NCBI RefSeq assembly: GCF_030812995.1
Contig: NZ_JAUSTT010000025.1
Span: 1-64,000, forward strand
DNA length: 64,000 nt
Direction: 5' to 3'
Origin: Bacillus chungangensis
GTDB taxonomy: Bacteria; Bacillota; Bacilli; Bacillales; Bacillaceae_C
The notes under the pieces are model-generated. The model did no database searches. It was not told the DNA's origin and worked only from the letters and a program-made list of their open reading frames with translations. The translations under genes and the position numbers were made by a program. Shown piece by piece: positions 22,330 to 31,472 of this stretch. Within the stretch, counting starts at the first letter, position 1; every line of letters starts with the position of its first letter.

Positions 22330-23049
22330 TTACACCATTTTGTTAAATTCTTTCCTTAATCTTTTTATAATTCGTTTTTCTAATCGGGAAATATACGATT
22401 GGGAAATGCCAAGCATATCTGCCACATCTTTTTGTGTTTTTTCTTCACTATCCAACAATCCAAACCTAAGTTCCATAATTTGCTTCTCTCTTGGTGAAAG
22501 TTGATGCAGCGCACTAAATAACAGTGATTTATCCACACTAGCCTCTAAATCCCTCGTAATGATATCTTCTTCTGTTCCCAATACATCTGAAAGCAACAAT
22601 TCATTGCCATCCCAATCTATATTCAAAGGTTCGTCAAGAGACACTTCTGAACGGGTTTTGTTGTTCCTTCTTAAATACATTAAAATTTCATTTTCAATAC
22701 AACGGGAAGCATATGTAGCAAGCTTAATTTTTTTCTCGGGATTAAACGTATTGACAGCTTTGATAAGCCCTATTGTCCCGATACTAATCAGATCTTCAAT
22801 ATTAATTCCAGTGTTTTCAAATTTTCTGGCAATATAGACAACGAGACGCAAATTTCTCTCAATTAATAAAGAGCGAGCAGCTTTGTCTCCATTTGGCAGC
22901 TTTTTTAACAAGACTGCTTCTTCCTCTTTTGATAAAGGCGGCGGTAATGCTTCACTGCCACCAATATAGTAAATTTCATCCGTTTTCACCCGAAATGCAA
23001 TGAGCAATTTACTCCAATAATATGAGAAAAAAAATCTTATCTTTTTCAA
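22330..23049 (-). CDS. sigE: RNA polymerase sporulation sigma factor E (pro-sigma-E)
   Basis: Sigma-E directs early mother-cell gene expression. It is made as an inactive membrane-associated precursor and cleaved by SpoIIGA. The 239 residues start with a hydrophobic and basic pro-sequence (about 1-27, [17 protein letters not shown]) ahead of [14 protein letters not shown], matching the known cleavage region. Region 2 ([18 protein letters not shown]) and region 4 ([20 protein letters not shown]) are complete. It lies 202 nt after spoIIGA in the spoIIG operon. Confidence 0.97.
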   Translation of the reverse strand: MKKIRFFFSYYWSKLLIAFRVKTDEIYYIGGSEALPPPLSKEEEAVLLKKLPNGDKAARSLLIERNLRLVVYIARKFENTGINIEDLISIGTIGLIKAVNTFNPEKKIKLATYASRCIENEILMYLRRNNKTRSEVSLDEPLNIDWDGNELLLSDVLGTEEDIITRDLEASVDKSLLFSALHQLSPREKQIMELRFGLLDSEEKTQKDVADMLGISQSYISRLEKRIIKRLRKEFNKMV

Positions 23050-23251
23050 GAGTTGTCCCCCTTCTAAATAATATTTTTTTGAGTATATTATTATGGCAGA
23101 TTCATTTTAAACAGTCGCTCGTCCTCTCCATATTTCTCCCTTAACTGGACCGAGTTCTTTAAAATGATCAATGGTGCTTTGATTGTTTTTTGAACAGATT
23201 CATTTATCTTTCTTTGAAAATTCAAGATATATGACATTTTACAGTGATACC

Positions 23252-24181
23252 TTAAGAGGCGGCAGAATCAGAAAAACCTAAAACCATTTTAGGATGAACA
23301 ATACATTGGAACTTATCATCACTAGATAAAGCTTGGTTTGAAAAAACAACTAGGGCTTTTTTAACATTCCATTGTGATTTTCCTTTTCTAATTTCAATAA
23401 AATCAGGCTTAAAAGCTGGCAGTAATTGATGTTTCTTGCCAATTACTTGGGCAGGAAGAAAACGAATCTGCTGTTTCCATTCCATCGGCAGCTCTAAAGC
23501 GAGGTCAAACGTGTTTTCAGGATCATTAGCCATTTGGACAATTTTTTGCGGAAGCTGATCTTTAAACTTTAAAATGGAAACAACCATCACAGGTGTTTTA
23601 GAAATAGGGTCATAAAGCTGATTTCCGCTATCAATTAAGCCACACATGGAAAATTTTAGCCCATGTATGCTCATTTGAACTTCTACAAGCACATCATATT
23701 GCACCTTATTTGTTTCTATTGTTTCGATGCGCTGCTTTGAAAAATACCAAGCAATTGGAAAAACGAAAATAACGAATAACCACGTGATTGGATCTCCATA
23801 TCCTTGGACATTTGCTAAAAATGTGGCAGATTGCAGTTGAAAGTCAAAATGAAGAAAATAATGACTTCCAATTAAAATCCCTCCAGTTAAAAACGTAACA
23901 AAATAGAATGTACATAAACAACTTAGAAAAAAACGAAATCGCCTAAAACCAAAGACAGTAAGCGTCATTAGAATCGAAAAAAATAACTTCACGAATACAT
24001 TCCCTGCTAAATCTCGTACGTATGGAATAATGCTCATGATCAGCAGCATCGATCCAATAAAGCCGCCACTAATGATCCGCCATGCTTTCACACGGCATTT
24101 TAATATAATAGCAGTCAACCACAATAGCATACTATCTACTGTTAAATTAAGCAGCCAGATGAGATCTAGATATACGACCAA
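23252..24181 (-). CDS. spoIIGA: Sporulation sigma-E factor-processing peptidase SpoIIGA
   Basis: This membrane aspartic protease cleaves pro-sigma-E in the mother cell after a forespore signal. The 309 residues show five hydrophobic N-terminal segments (to about residue 155) and a C-terminal protease domain with the catalytic Asp in CGLIDSGNQLYDP (about 186). The extracellular-facing N-terminal region interacts with SpoIIR in the known system; spoIIR is not in this window. A candidate Spo0A-type promoter lies upstream. Confidence 0.96.
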   Translation of the reverse strand: MVVYLDLIWLLNLTVDSMLLWLTAIILKCRVKAWRIISGGFIGSMLLIMSIIPYVRDLAGNVFVKLFFSILMTLTVFGFRRFRFFLSCLCTFYFVTFLTGGILIGSHYFLHFDFQLQSATFLANVQGYGDPITWLFVIFVFPIAWYFSKQRIETIETNKVQYDVLVEVQMSIHGLKFSMCGLIDSGNQLYDPISKTPVMVVSILKFKDQLPQKIVQMANDPENTFDLALELPMEWKQQIRFLPAQVIGKKHQLLPAFKPDFIEIRKGKSQWNVKKALVVFSNQALSSDDKFQCIVHPKMVLGFSDSAAS

Positions 24182-24239
24182 TCAATCCGCTCCCTTCTGC
24201 TCCCTATCTTAAACAGCTTTTCCTGATCTACTATCAAAA

Positions 24240-24328
24240 AGTATAGCCTAGTTATGTTAGAAAAGGTGTCAGTATTTGCAAGCAAAATAAGAGAGTTTTT
24301 TTCTGATTTCTTCGATTTTTGTCAAAAA
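24240..24328 (-). promoter_or_regulatory. Candidate spoIIG promoter with Spo0A boxes
   Basis: Minus strand CTGACA (24267-24272), a 21-bp spacer, then TATACT (24240-24245). The long spacing resembles the Spo0A-activated spoIIG promoter of B. subtilis (22 bp). A TTTGTCAAA sequence (plus strand 24318-24326) matches the 0A-box consensus and would lie roughly 85 bp upstream of the start point, where one of the B. subtilis boxes sits. It overlaps the ftsZ terminator. Confidence 0.5.
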
Positions 24329-24359
24329 AAAAATCCAGATGGGCTTCATCTAGATTTTT
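24324..24359 (-). terminator. Terminator of ftsZ
   Basis: The stem AAATC-AGATG/CATCT-GGATTT with a 4-nt loop is followed on the minus strand by a run of about ten T. It starts about 10 nt after the ftsZ stop. Confidence 0.85.
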
Positions 24360-24369
24360 GTTAGGATTG

Positions 24370-25500
24370 TTAGCGTCGACGATTTCGATTTCGTAAGAAA
24401 GTAGGAATATCTAATGTGTCTTCTGTTTGCGGTGAAGAATAAGATTGTTCTCTAGTATCTTCTCTAACTACTTCTCGCTTCACAGGCTGTTCAGCATTTT
24501 GTTTAAAACCAAGAGATGGTCGAACAGGCTGCTTTGGTTGAAGCACTTCTTCGTTAAATCCAGTCGCAATAACAGTCACAACGATTTCTTCTTTCAAATT
24601 GTCATTGATAACAGATCCGAAGATCATATTTACTTCTTGATCTGATGCAGAAGCCACAATATCAGCAGCCTCCTGCACTTCATAAAGGCTTAAATTAGAA
24701 CCGCCTGATATATTCATGAGCACCCCTTGAGCACCATCAATAGAAGTTTCTAATAAAGGGGAAGAAATAGCTTTTTTGGCCGCTTCTGCCGCACGATTTT
24801 CCCCAGTGGCAACCCCAATTCCCATAAGTGCTGATCCTTTGTTTGTCATAATCGTTTTTACATCAGCAAAATCGAGATTGATTAGTCCAGGGACAGCTAT
24901 TAACTCTGAAATGCCTTGAACACCTTGGCGCAGTACATTATCTGCTTCTCGGAATGCTTCTAGCATTGGCGTATTTTTATCAACAATTTCAAGTAATCGG
25001 TCATTTGGGATAACAATGAGCGTATCTACTGCTTCTTTCATCTCTGAGATTCCACCAGAAGCTTGCAGTGCACGTTTCCTGCCTTCAAAAGAAAATGGAC
25101 GTGTGACAATGCCAACCGTCAATGCCCCTATATCTCTAGCAATTTGCGCTATGACAGGAGCCGCACCAGTTCCTGTTCCACCGCCCATTCCAGCAGTTAC
25201 AAACACCATGTCTGCACCTTTCAGCGCCTCTTCAAGCTGCTCCTTGCTTTCTTCTGCAGCCTTCTTTCCAATTTCCGGGTTAGCTCCTGCTCCCAGTCCT
25301 CTTGTTAGCTTTGCCCCTATTTGCATTTTAATTTCTGCTTTTGAAAGATTAAGTGCTTGAGCATCAGTATTCACTGCAATAAATTCAACACCTTTTACTC
25401 CATGCTCAATCATACGGTTCACAGCATTGTTACCGCCGCCACCCACACCTATCACCTTGATTGTTGCTAAAGAATCTAAATTTGTATCGAATTCCAACAT
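24370..25500 (-). CDS. ftsZ: Cell-division GTPase FtsZ
   Basis: This tubulin-like GTPase forms the Z ring. The ATG at 25500 (AGGAGG upstream) gives 376 residues beginning [18 protein letters not shown]. The GTP-binding signature [11 protein letters not shown] is at about residues 104-114, the T7 catalytic loop reads [11 protein letters not shown], and the variable linker leads to the C-terminal tail [13 protein letters not shown] that binds FtsA and SepF. It is followed by a strong terminator and preceded by ftsA with a 220-nt gap. Confidence 0.98.
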   Translation of the reverse strand: MLEFDTNLDSLATIKVIGVGGGGNNAVNRMIEHGVKGVEFIAVNTDAQALNLSKAEIKMQIGAKLTRGLGAGANPEIGKKAAEESKEQLEEALKGADMVFVTAGMGGGTGTGAAPVIAQIARDIGALTVGIVTRPFSFEGRKRALQASGGISEMKEAVDTLIVIPNDRLLEIVDKNTPMLEAFREADNVLRQGVQGISELIAVPGLINLDFADVKTIMTNKGSALMGIGVATGENRAAEAAKKAISSPLLETSIDGAQGVLMNISGGSNLSLYEVQEAADIVASASDQEVNMIFGSVINDNLKEEIVVTVIATGFNEEVLQPKQPVRPSLGFKQNAEQPVKREVVREDTREQSYSSPQTEDTLDIPTFLRNRNRRR

Positions 25501-25720
25501 GGTAAATCCTCCTAATCCATCGATATTCCTCATAGACGCCCTCTTGTTCCCACTATACATCTAAGTGAACTTGTCTGTTAGGCGACGGAAGCATCTTCAC
25601 CTGAAAGATGCACTGCAAATTGATTGCCAGCTCCACCCTATAGATCACTGATGAACATCATTCATTTGGGGAAATTACGGTTTGTACTATTATTTGATCT
25701 ATGATGATTCCTCTTAAGCT

Positions 25721-27004
25721 CTATTCGAAAAAGTAGCCAAAGAACTTTTTCATTCTTGTCGATATTTTTTCATCTGCTGATTTCTTTGCTTTTGGTTTGG
25801 ACGGTAAATGGCTTGTCTGATTCCTTTCATCTGTTTCTACCTGCATGGTTGGAACACCGATATTTCTACCTTGCAACTTAGCATTTTTATATGCATATTT
25901 AATAAGTCCAACAGCAGTAGTGTACTGGGCTTCACGAACACCAATATAATCAGGTATTGCGACTCTTACTCTATTTTGGAACATACATTGTGCTAAATCG
26001 AGCACTCCCAGCATGCTAGTCGTTCCCCCAGTCAGTACTAAACCACCTGGCAATTCAGAGAAACCAAGATGTTTTAATTCATGAAGCACTAATTCAAACA
26101 TTTCTTCCATTCTAGCTTCAATAATATCAGAAATCTCCAACTGGTTAAATTGCTGGTGCTCATCACTTCCGATAATCGGCACGCTAAAAACCTCATCCTC
26201 TGAAGCTAAGTCATAAAAAGCGTGGCCATGCTTTACTTTAATTCGCTCAGCCTCAACAGTGGAAGTTTTTAGACCAATAGAGAGGTCTTTAGTGATATGG
26301 TCGCCTCCAATTGGCAATACACTGACTGCCTGAATGTGGCCATCTTCAAAGACAGTAACACTCGTGGAGCCTCCACCAATATCAATCAAAGCGGTACCAA
26401 AATGCTGTTCATCCTTCGACAATGCCATAATACCAGCTGCAAGCGGCTGAAGAACAATTTCTGTCACTTCCAACCCTGCACGTTCGACACAGCGAAGTGT
26501 ATTATGTAAAATAGTCTTAGAACCTGTGACAATAGTTCCTTGCATCTCTAAGCGGACTCCAATCATGCCGCGCGGATCGTTAATTTCATCGAGGCCATCT
26601 ACAATAAACTGCTTTGGAATGACATTGATGATTTCCTTCTCTGGAGGGATCGATATCACTTGCGCCGCATCCATCACTCTAGCTACGTCTTCATCTGTAA
26701 TTTCCCTGTTGCTGCTAGATACTGCAACCACTCCATGGCATGGCTGGAGTGTAACGTGATTACCAGCAATTCCGACAATGACGTGGTGAATGCTCATCCC
26801 TATCATTCTCTCTGCCTGTTCGATTGCCTTCTTTATTGAATGAACTGTTTCGTCTATATCAACAATGGAGCCTTTTCTAATCCCTTCTGACTTTACATTG
26901 CCAACACCGATAATATTCAAAGCGTCTTCTACCATTTCGCCAATGATGACTTTCACCGTGGATGTACCGATGTCCAGACTAACATATATTTCATTGTTGC
27001 TCAT
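25721..27004 (-). CDS. ftsA: Cell-division protein FtsA
   Basis: This actin-like ATPase tethers FtsZ to the membrane. The 427 residues contain the phosphate-binding segments DIGTSTVKV (about 8-16) and IDIGGGSTSV (about 207), the adenosine-binding GLVLTGGTTSM (about 330), and a C-terminal amphipathic targeting helix (RMKKFFGYFFE). An AAGGAGG Shine-Dalgarno precedes the ATG. Confidence 0.97.
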   Translation of the reverse strand: MSNNEIYVSLDIGTSTVKVIIGEMVEDALNIIGVGNVKSEGIRKGSIVDIDETVHSIKKAIEQAERMIGMSIHHVIVGIAGNHVTLQPCHGVVAVSSSNREITDEDVARVMDAAQVISIPPEKEIINVIPKQFIVDGLDEINDPRGMIGVRLEMQGTIVTGSKTILHNTLRCVERAGLEVTEIVLQPLAAGIMALSKDEQHFGTALIDIGGGSTSVTVFEDGHIQAVSVLPIGGDHITKDLSIGLKTSTVEAERIKVKHGHAFYDLASEDEVFSVPIIGSDEHQQFNQLEISDIIEARMEEMFELVLHELKHLGFSELPGGLVLTGGTTSMLGVLDLAQCMFQNRVRVAIPDYIGVREAQYTTAVGLIKYAYKNAKLQGRNIGVPTMQVETDERNQTSHLPSKPKAKKSADEKISTRMKKFFGYFFE

Positions 27005-27105
27005 TCTATGGCACCTCCTTCTACATTCAATCAGTTATCCTTCATCTTGATCATTTATCATTAATAAAAACATTCGTCATAAGAGATGGATTTCCTTTAA
27101 AATCT

Positions 27106-27468
27106 TCAAGTTTTTTCACTTTTCTCTCTTGCTGAAGACCATTTACTCAATAACATCCGCCTAATCACAGCGATGTTTTGAAATAAACGGACGCCAAAGG
27201 CAAAAACAGCAGCTAAATATAAGTCTACACCAAGATGAACACCTAGAAAAGCTAAACTTGCAGCTAATAAAATATTAAAGAAAAACCCTGATACAAACAC
27301 TTTATCATCGTAAATATTTTGCAAGTATGCTCGAATGCCTCCAAATAAAGTATCGAGTGCTGCCAGTACAGCAATGGAAAGATAGTTGGCATATTCATCA
27401 GGCACTCTAATATCAGTAAGAAAACCTAACAAAACGCCAATAATAAGTCCAAGCAGTGGTAGCCACAT
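27106..27468 (-). CDS. sbp: Small basic protein Sbp (DUF1290)
   Basis: This membrane protein of unknown function is encoded upstream of ftsA in many Firmicutes. The ATG at 27468, with a GGGGAG Shine-Dalgarno, gives 120 residues beginning MWLPLLGLIIGV; the longer frame only overlaps ylxX. Three or four hydrophobic segments and a basic C terminus (RRMLLSKWSSAREK) are visible. It starts 1 nt after the ylxX stop. Confidence 0.92.
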   Translation of the reverse strand: MWLPLLGLIIGVLLGFLTDIRVPDEYANYLSIAVLAALDTLFGGIRAYLQNIYDDKVFVSGFFFNILLAASLAFLGVHLGVDLYLAAVFAFGVRLFQNIAVIRRMLLSKWSSAREKSEKT

Positions 27469-27469
27469 T

Positions 27470-28201
27470 TTATTTCTCCCCTTTTTCGTCAACTGGTTCC
27501 AGATCACGAATCCGGATGATATCGTCATATGCTGGAATGATGAGAGAATCTAGCGGCTGAGAGATATCAACCGTTACATTATCAACAAAAAATTCATCGA
27601 GTACCGGAGAGATTTGCATACGATTATGCAACTTTTTTGCAGCTTGTTTCGTTTCTGTCATTACTTTTATCTCAAAGGGAATCTGACGAATAGATTGCCC
27701 ATTCATTTTCGTTTCTCCATTTATATCACGGATAACCGTAGTATTAATCAAACGTTTTTCATCAATCGCTATTTCTTTAGCTTCATACATATTCAATTCA
27801 TTAACAAGCCTCTTTAACAATTCTGGTGATATCCTCGGAGCCGACTTTCCTTGCCATTCTGCAAACAGCGGCTCAACTGTTAAAATAACGCCAGGACCTT
27901 TCACTTCTGTTAAACCTGCCTGAATTTTTAAATCTTGCAGTGTCTGCTTTAATGCTTCTTCTTTACTCCCTCTTCTTTGTGTTTCATATTTTTCAATTGT
28001 CTCTTCATTAAAACGAATCTCTTCGATCAGCTTAGAATGTAAATCACGTTCTTTTGCAAGTGCTTCACGCAGTTCCCACATATCGCGAGTATCACGAATT
28101 TTTGGCTCTTTCACAGTCTGGAACTGAACTGCAATCATAAAGCCTACAATCATCGTAATCATAAAAAAACTGAATTTATTTTTTTTCACTCTTATATACA
28201 C
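27470..28201 (-). CDS. ylxX: DUF881 family protein (YlxX-like)
   Basis: This is a DUF881 protein: an N-terminal membrane anchor (about residues 10-27), a coiled coil (about 40-90), then the DUF881 domain with KGPGVILTVE and the INGET segment. The start is uncertain: the GTG at 28201 lies only 2 nt from the Shine-Dalgarno AAGGAGG, and the in-frame GTG at 28189 lies about 14 nt from it. It is paired with the paralogous upstream gene ylxW, as in B. subtilis. The molecular role is unknown; the location suggests a link to division. Confidence 0.88.
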   Translation of the reverse strand: MYIRVKKNKFSFFMITMIVGFMIAVQFQTVKEPKIRDTRDMWELREALAKERDLHSKLIEEIRFNEETIEKYETQRRGSKEEALKQTLQDLKIQAGLTEVKGPGVILTVEPLFAEWQGKSAPRISPELLKRLVNELNMYEAKEIAIDEKRLINTTVIRDINGETKMNGQSIRQIPFEIKVMTETKQAAKKLHNRMQISPVLDEFFVDNVTVDISQPLDSLIIPAYDDIIRIRDLEPVDEKGEK

Positions 28202-28235
28202 AGCCTCCTTTCTGCACTTCGCTCTTATTGATGAA

Positions 28236-28946
28236 CTATGTATTTTCTCCTAGAATTGGCTCTAGGACAATGCGATCTTTTTTTTCTAATGTAAAGATAA
28301 TGTGATCATTCACTAGTTGATCCTTTACACCTCCAGTCATATTTAACGCAGCTGCCAAAATCTCAGGATCTCCTATTGCACTAATCTGAAATGGCGCTGG
28401 GTACTGCACTCCATCCACTGTAATAACTGGACCGTTGCAGACGATGTAAGAATCATAGCTAATACGCTGCCCATTCACAGCTACAGCTGAAGCGCCAGCA
28501 ATATATAGTTCATTTACTACTTTAAAAACATGATGTTCATGAACGATATAATGATTGACATTTTCCTCTTCAGGCATGTATGCTCCGTCTTCAAGTTTCA
28601 CTTGAATACCTTTTCCTTGCACCTTTACCTTCCCTAAATACATGCGGTATTTCTCAGCATCTTCCGCCAGATCGAAAAAAACTTGCTTTTCTTTTGATAA
28701 TTCTTTTTCTATTTTTCTTACTTTCTCTTGCTTTAAATGCAACTCTTTTTGCAATGATTGATTTTGCTCTTGTTGCGAGATTAACTCTCGCCTCAACTGA
28801 TTTTCTCGTTCATATTGGCGGTCAGTCAACTTAGGGTGTTCTTGTTTTTCCTTGTTTGCAAGATTGTAAGAAAATGCTAAAATAAATCCAACTACAATAC
28901 TTACTAACGAAAGGACAGCATATTTACCCTTCGTTTTCTTCTTCAT
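28236..28946 (-). CDS. ylxW: DUF881 family protein (YlxW-like)
   Basis: This is a second DUF881 protein, 236 residues from the ATG at 28946, which has an AAGGAG Shine-Dalgarno 9 nt upstream and overlaps the end of divIB by 23 nt. It has a membrane anchor at about residues 10-28, a long charged coiled coil (about 35-95) and the DUF881 domain (GKGIQVKLEDG, SAVAVNGQRI, ISAIGDPE). It is homologous to its neighbour ylxX, probably through an old duplication. Confidence 0.9.
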   Translation of the reverse strand: MKKKTKGKYAVLSLVSIVVGFILAFSYNLANKEKQEHPKLTDRQYERENQLRRELISQQEQNQSLQKELHLKQEKVRKIEKELSKEKQVFFDLAEDAEKYRMYLGKVKVQGKGIQVKLEDGAYMPEEENVNHYIVHEHHVFKVVNELYIAGASAVAVNGQRISYDSYIVCNGPVITVDGVQYPAPFQISAIGDPEILAAALNMTGGVKDQLVNDHIIFTLEKKDRIVLEPILGENT

Positions 28947-29715
28947 GCGCCCCTTCTCCTTCTTCTTCAGCTTCATAGGCTTTGAAATAGGAACCAACCT
29001 CTAAATCAATCACTCCCTTCACATTGGGATCTAACTGACTAACGATGGAAGGATAATGAATCATTTTCTTTGAAAATGTCGTAATTGCAGCAGTAACTTC
29101 GAAGCCATCATTCATATATAATGTAATATGGTGCTTCTCCGTTTTTTTAGGAGTGAAATGAATTTCTGAAATAGCTTGAATAATTTCTTCAGGAAGCTTG
29201 CTTAATTCGGTAATCATGTCTTTTAATTTATCACCTTTTTTAAAGCCAATCAGGATTGGTGCATCAATGTCCGCTCTTGAAGTTATTTGCTCGTCTAGCA
29301 TAGCCCCGTTTTCTAAAACAGGTATAAAACGATTCTCTTTGGAAAGAAATGCTACACGTTTAAATTCTTCAAGCTTAATGCTTACTTTATTAGGCAAGTG
29401 GCGTTCGACTTCTGCTTTTTTAATCTCAGGATGACTCTTAAGATTGTCCAATGCATGTTGACGGTAGCCGCCCCAGATGCTTTCGCCTATTTTAAGCCCA
29501 CTTATTTGAATAATCGCATTCTGCTCAAGCCTTTTATTTCCTTCCACTGTGATTTCATTGATCTGACTAAGAGGAGATTGGAAATATATAACAAAGAGGA
29601 TAAGTAAAAAGAACATAGAGATGAGGATGATCAAGCGTCTGTTTGCTTTTTTTCTACGCTGCTCTTTCAATTTTGGAATTCGATTTTCTATCGAAATTAC
29701 TTTTCTATTATCCAA
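28924..29715 (-). CDS. divIB: Cell-division protein DivIB (FtsQ)
   Basis: This bitopic divisome protein acts with FtsL and DivIC to regulate septal wall synthesis. The start is a TTG at 29715 with AGGAGGA 7 nt upstream. The 263 residues have a basic cytoplasmic tail, one membrane segment (about 28-47), a POTRA domain starting at SQINEITVEGN, the beta domain, and an acidic, glutamate-rich C-terminal tail. In B. subtilis murB lies just upstream; here that position is 518 nt without a gene. Confidence 0.95.
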   Translation of the reverse strand: MDNRKVISIENRIPKLKEQRRKKANRRLIILISMFFLLILFVIYFQSPLSQINEITVEGNKRLEQNAIIQISGLKIGESIWGGYRQHALDNLKSHPEIKKAEVERHLPNKVSIKLEEFKRVAFLSKENRFIPVLENGAMLDEQITSRADIDAPILIGFKKGDKLKDMITELSKLPEEIIQAISEIHFTPKKTEKHHITLYMNDGFEVTAAITTFSKKMIHYPSIVSQLDPNVKGVIDLEVGSYFKAYEAEEEGEGAHEEENEG

Positions 29716-30233
29716 TGTGTTCTCCTCCTACTCTTACTAAATCAGGCCATAGGGTTAAAACGGAAAGAAACGACACGAAGAATTCATGCCGATTCCGCTG
29801 TTATCCTTTATCGTATAATATGTCCTGTTACTAGCGACAGCTACAATTTTCCTATTTTTAATTTATTTATCATACTCCCATCAATTAGGTTTTTCGTTCT
29901 CTACAAGAATATTTCAAGTTAACAAACGCTCCCGCCTCTCACTTTTAAAACAGTGAGATATAAGATTCGTAAAGACGAGGAGAAAAGATTGCAAGCACTA
30001 ATTTTAAAGCTATCTTTCTTTACTGTTTTCTTCATTTTAGCGTAAAAAGAAAAGAGAAGAAAGCCAGATTAATCAATTAGAACTTGCCAATGATTTCCAC
30101 CTTGGATTCAATTTAATTAATAATGAAGCGGTGCACCTATTCAAATCGACGTATGATTTCAAGAGGCTCAGCTACTTTTTTTCACGTTTCATTTTCTCTG
30201 TGCCCATGATGTCTTTTACATTTTATTCTCCCC
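29716..30233 (-). other. Long gene-free gap where murB is expected
   Basis: These 518 nt between murG and divIB hold no open frame with coding character on either strand and no MurB-like motif. They contain an inverted repeat TCTCACT...AGTGAGA without a T-run (about 29937-29958) and AT-rich sequence that could hold the divIB promoter. I see nothing else. Confidence 0.6.
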
Positions 30234-31337
30234 TCAATTCGAAGGTTTTTCTACTATTTCCATCATTAATGAAAATAAACGGTCAGCGGCATCAGGTATT
30301 CCAATAGCTTTAGCAGCTTTTGTCATTGTCTTTCGTTTATGCTCATTTAACATAATAAGATCAATTTTTTCGACTAATTTGTCGCTCGTTAGTGTTTCTT
30401 CTAACAGCATTACACTTGCTCCTTTTTCAACCAACATGTGAGCATTTTTTTCCTGATGGTTGTTAGTCACATATGGACTAGGAATTAAAATACTTGGAAT
30501 ACCAAGCGCTGTGATCTCCGCCAGCGTTGTTGCACCAGCTCTTGATACAACTAAGTCAACTGCTTGCAGTATTTGAGGCATCTCATAAATAAACGGAACT
30601 ACCTTTATATTACTTGCAGTTCCAATGATAGATAGCTCCTTTTCCACTTGAGAAAAATGCGCTTCACCTGTTACATATAAAATTTGATAAGGTTTTTCTT
30701 TCCAAACTGCAAATGCGTTAATAACGGCGTTATTAATCGGTTTCGCTCCTCTGCTGCCGCCAAAAATAAGTACAGTTGGAACAGCGTTTTTAAGTTGAAA
30801 TGTTGATAGGATATTTTTGTTCCATTTTCCCATGACTTCTGTTGCACGGGGATTGCCAGTCAGTACTGCTTTATGAGACGGAAAAAAATCGCGGACGTGC
30901 TCAAAACAAATTGCAATCTTATCTACATATCGGCTTAAAAAAGTGTTTGTTAACCCTGGAATACTGTTTTGTTCATGAATAATGGTAGGAATTCGTTTCT
31001 TTGCTGCTGCATAGACGACAGGTCCACAAACATATCCACCTGTACCAACAACAATATCGGGCTGGAATTGGCGTAAAATTTTTTTGCTTTCCCATAGTCC
31101 CTTGAAAAAAAGCAGCACCGTCTTTATATTGCTTAGCGATAAAGAACGTTTAAAACCCATAATTGGAATCGTATGAAATGAAATGTTTTCTCTTGGAACA
31201 AGCTTTGCTTCCAGTCCATGCTTTGTTCCAATATAAAGAAACTCGAAATCAAGGTGCTTTGCTTTCATTGTTCTAATTAAAGCAAGTGCTGGATATACAT
31301 GCCCGCCAGTTCCTCCACCGCTGATCATTACCTTCAT
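30234..31337 (-). CDS. murG: UDP-GlcNAc:lipid I N-acetylglucosaminyltransferase
   Basis: This peripheral membrane GT-B glycosyltransferase adds GlcNAc to lipid I to form lipid II. The 367 residues begin MKVMISGGGTGGHVYPALAL with the glycine-rich donor/acceptor loop, and carry GTGGYVCGP (about 97), GGSRGAKPIN (about 195) and RAGATTLAEI (about 267), which bind the UDP-GlcNAc. A GGAGGTG Shine-Dalgarno precedes the ATG. Confidence 0.97.
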   Translation of the reverse strand: MKVMISGGGTGGHVYPALALIRTMKAKHLDFEFLYIGTKHGLEAKLVPRENISFHTIPIMGFKRSLSLSNIKTVLLFFKGLWESKKILRQFQPDIVVGTGGYVCGPVVYAAAKKRIPTIIHEQNSIPGLTNTFLSRYVDKIAICFEHVRDFFPSHKAVLTGNPRATEVMGKWNKNILSTFQLKNAVPTVLIFGGSRGAKPINNAVINAFAVWKEKPYQILYVTGEAHFSQVEKELSIIGTASNIKVVPFIYEMPQILQAVDLVVSRAGATTLAEITALGIPSILIPSPYVTNNHQEKNAHMLVEKGASVMLLEETLTSDKLVEKIDLIMLNEHKRKTMTKAAKAIGIPDAADRLFSLMMEIVEKPSN

Positions 31338-31410
31338 TCTTTCACCTCCACCAATTATTCATCATCTGTACAGCAAAACTCAGTAATTGGCTTACAAGCA
31401 TTCTAGCTCT

Positions 31411-31439
31411 ATTTTAAACAATCTTGACTCAATAGTAAA
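31411..31439 (-). promoter_or_regulatory. Candidate promoter of murG
   Basis: Minus strand TTTACT (31434-31439), a 17-bp spacer, then TAAAAT (31411-31416), in the 135-nt gap after spoVE. The -35 is weak. Confidence 0.35.
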
Positions 31440-31472
31440 AGAATGTTATTTGTTTCTTATTTTCATGACATC

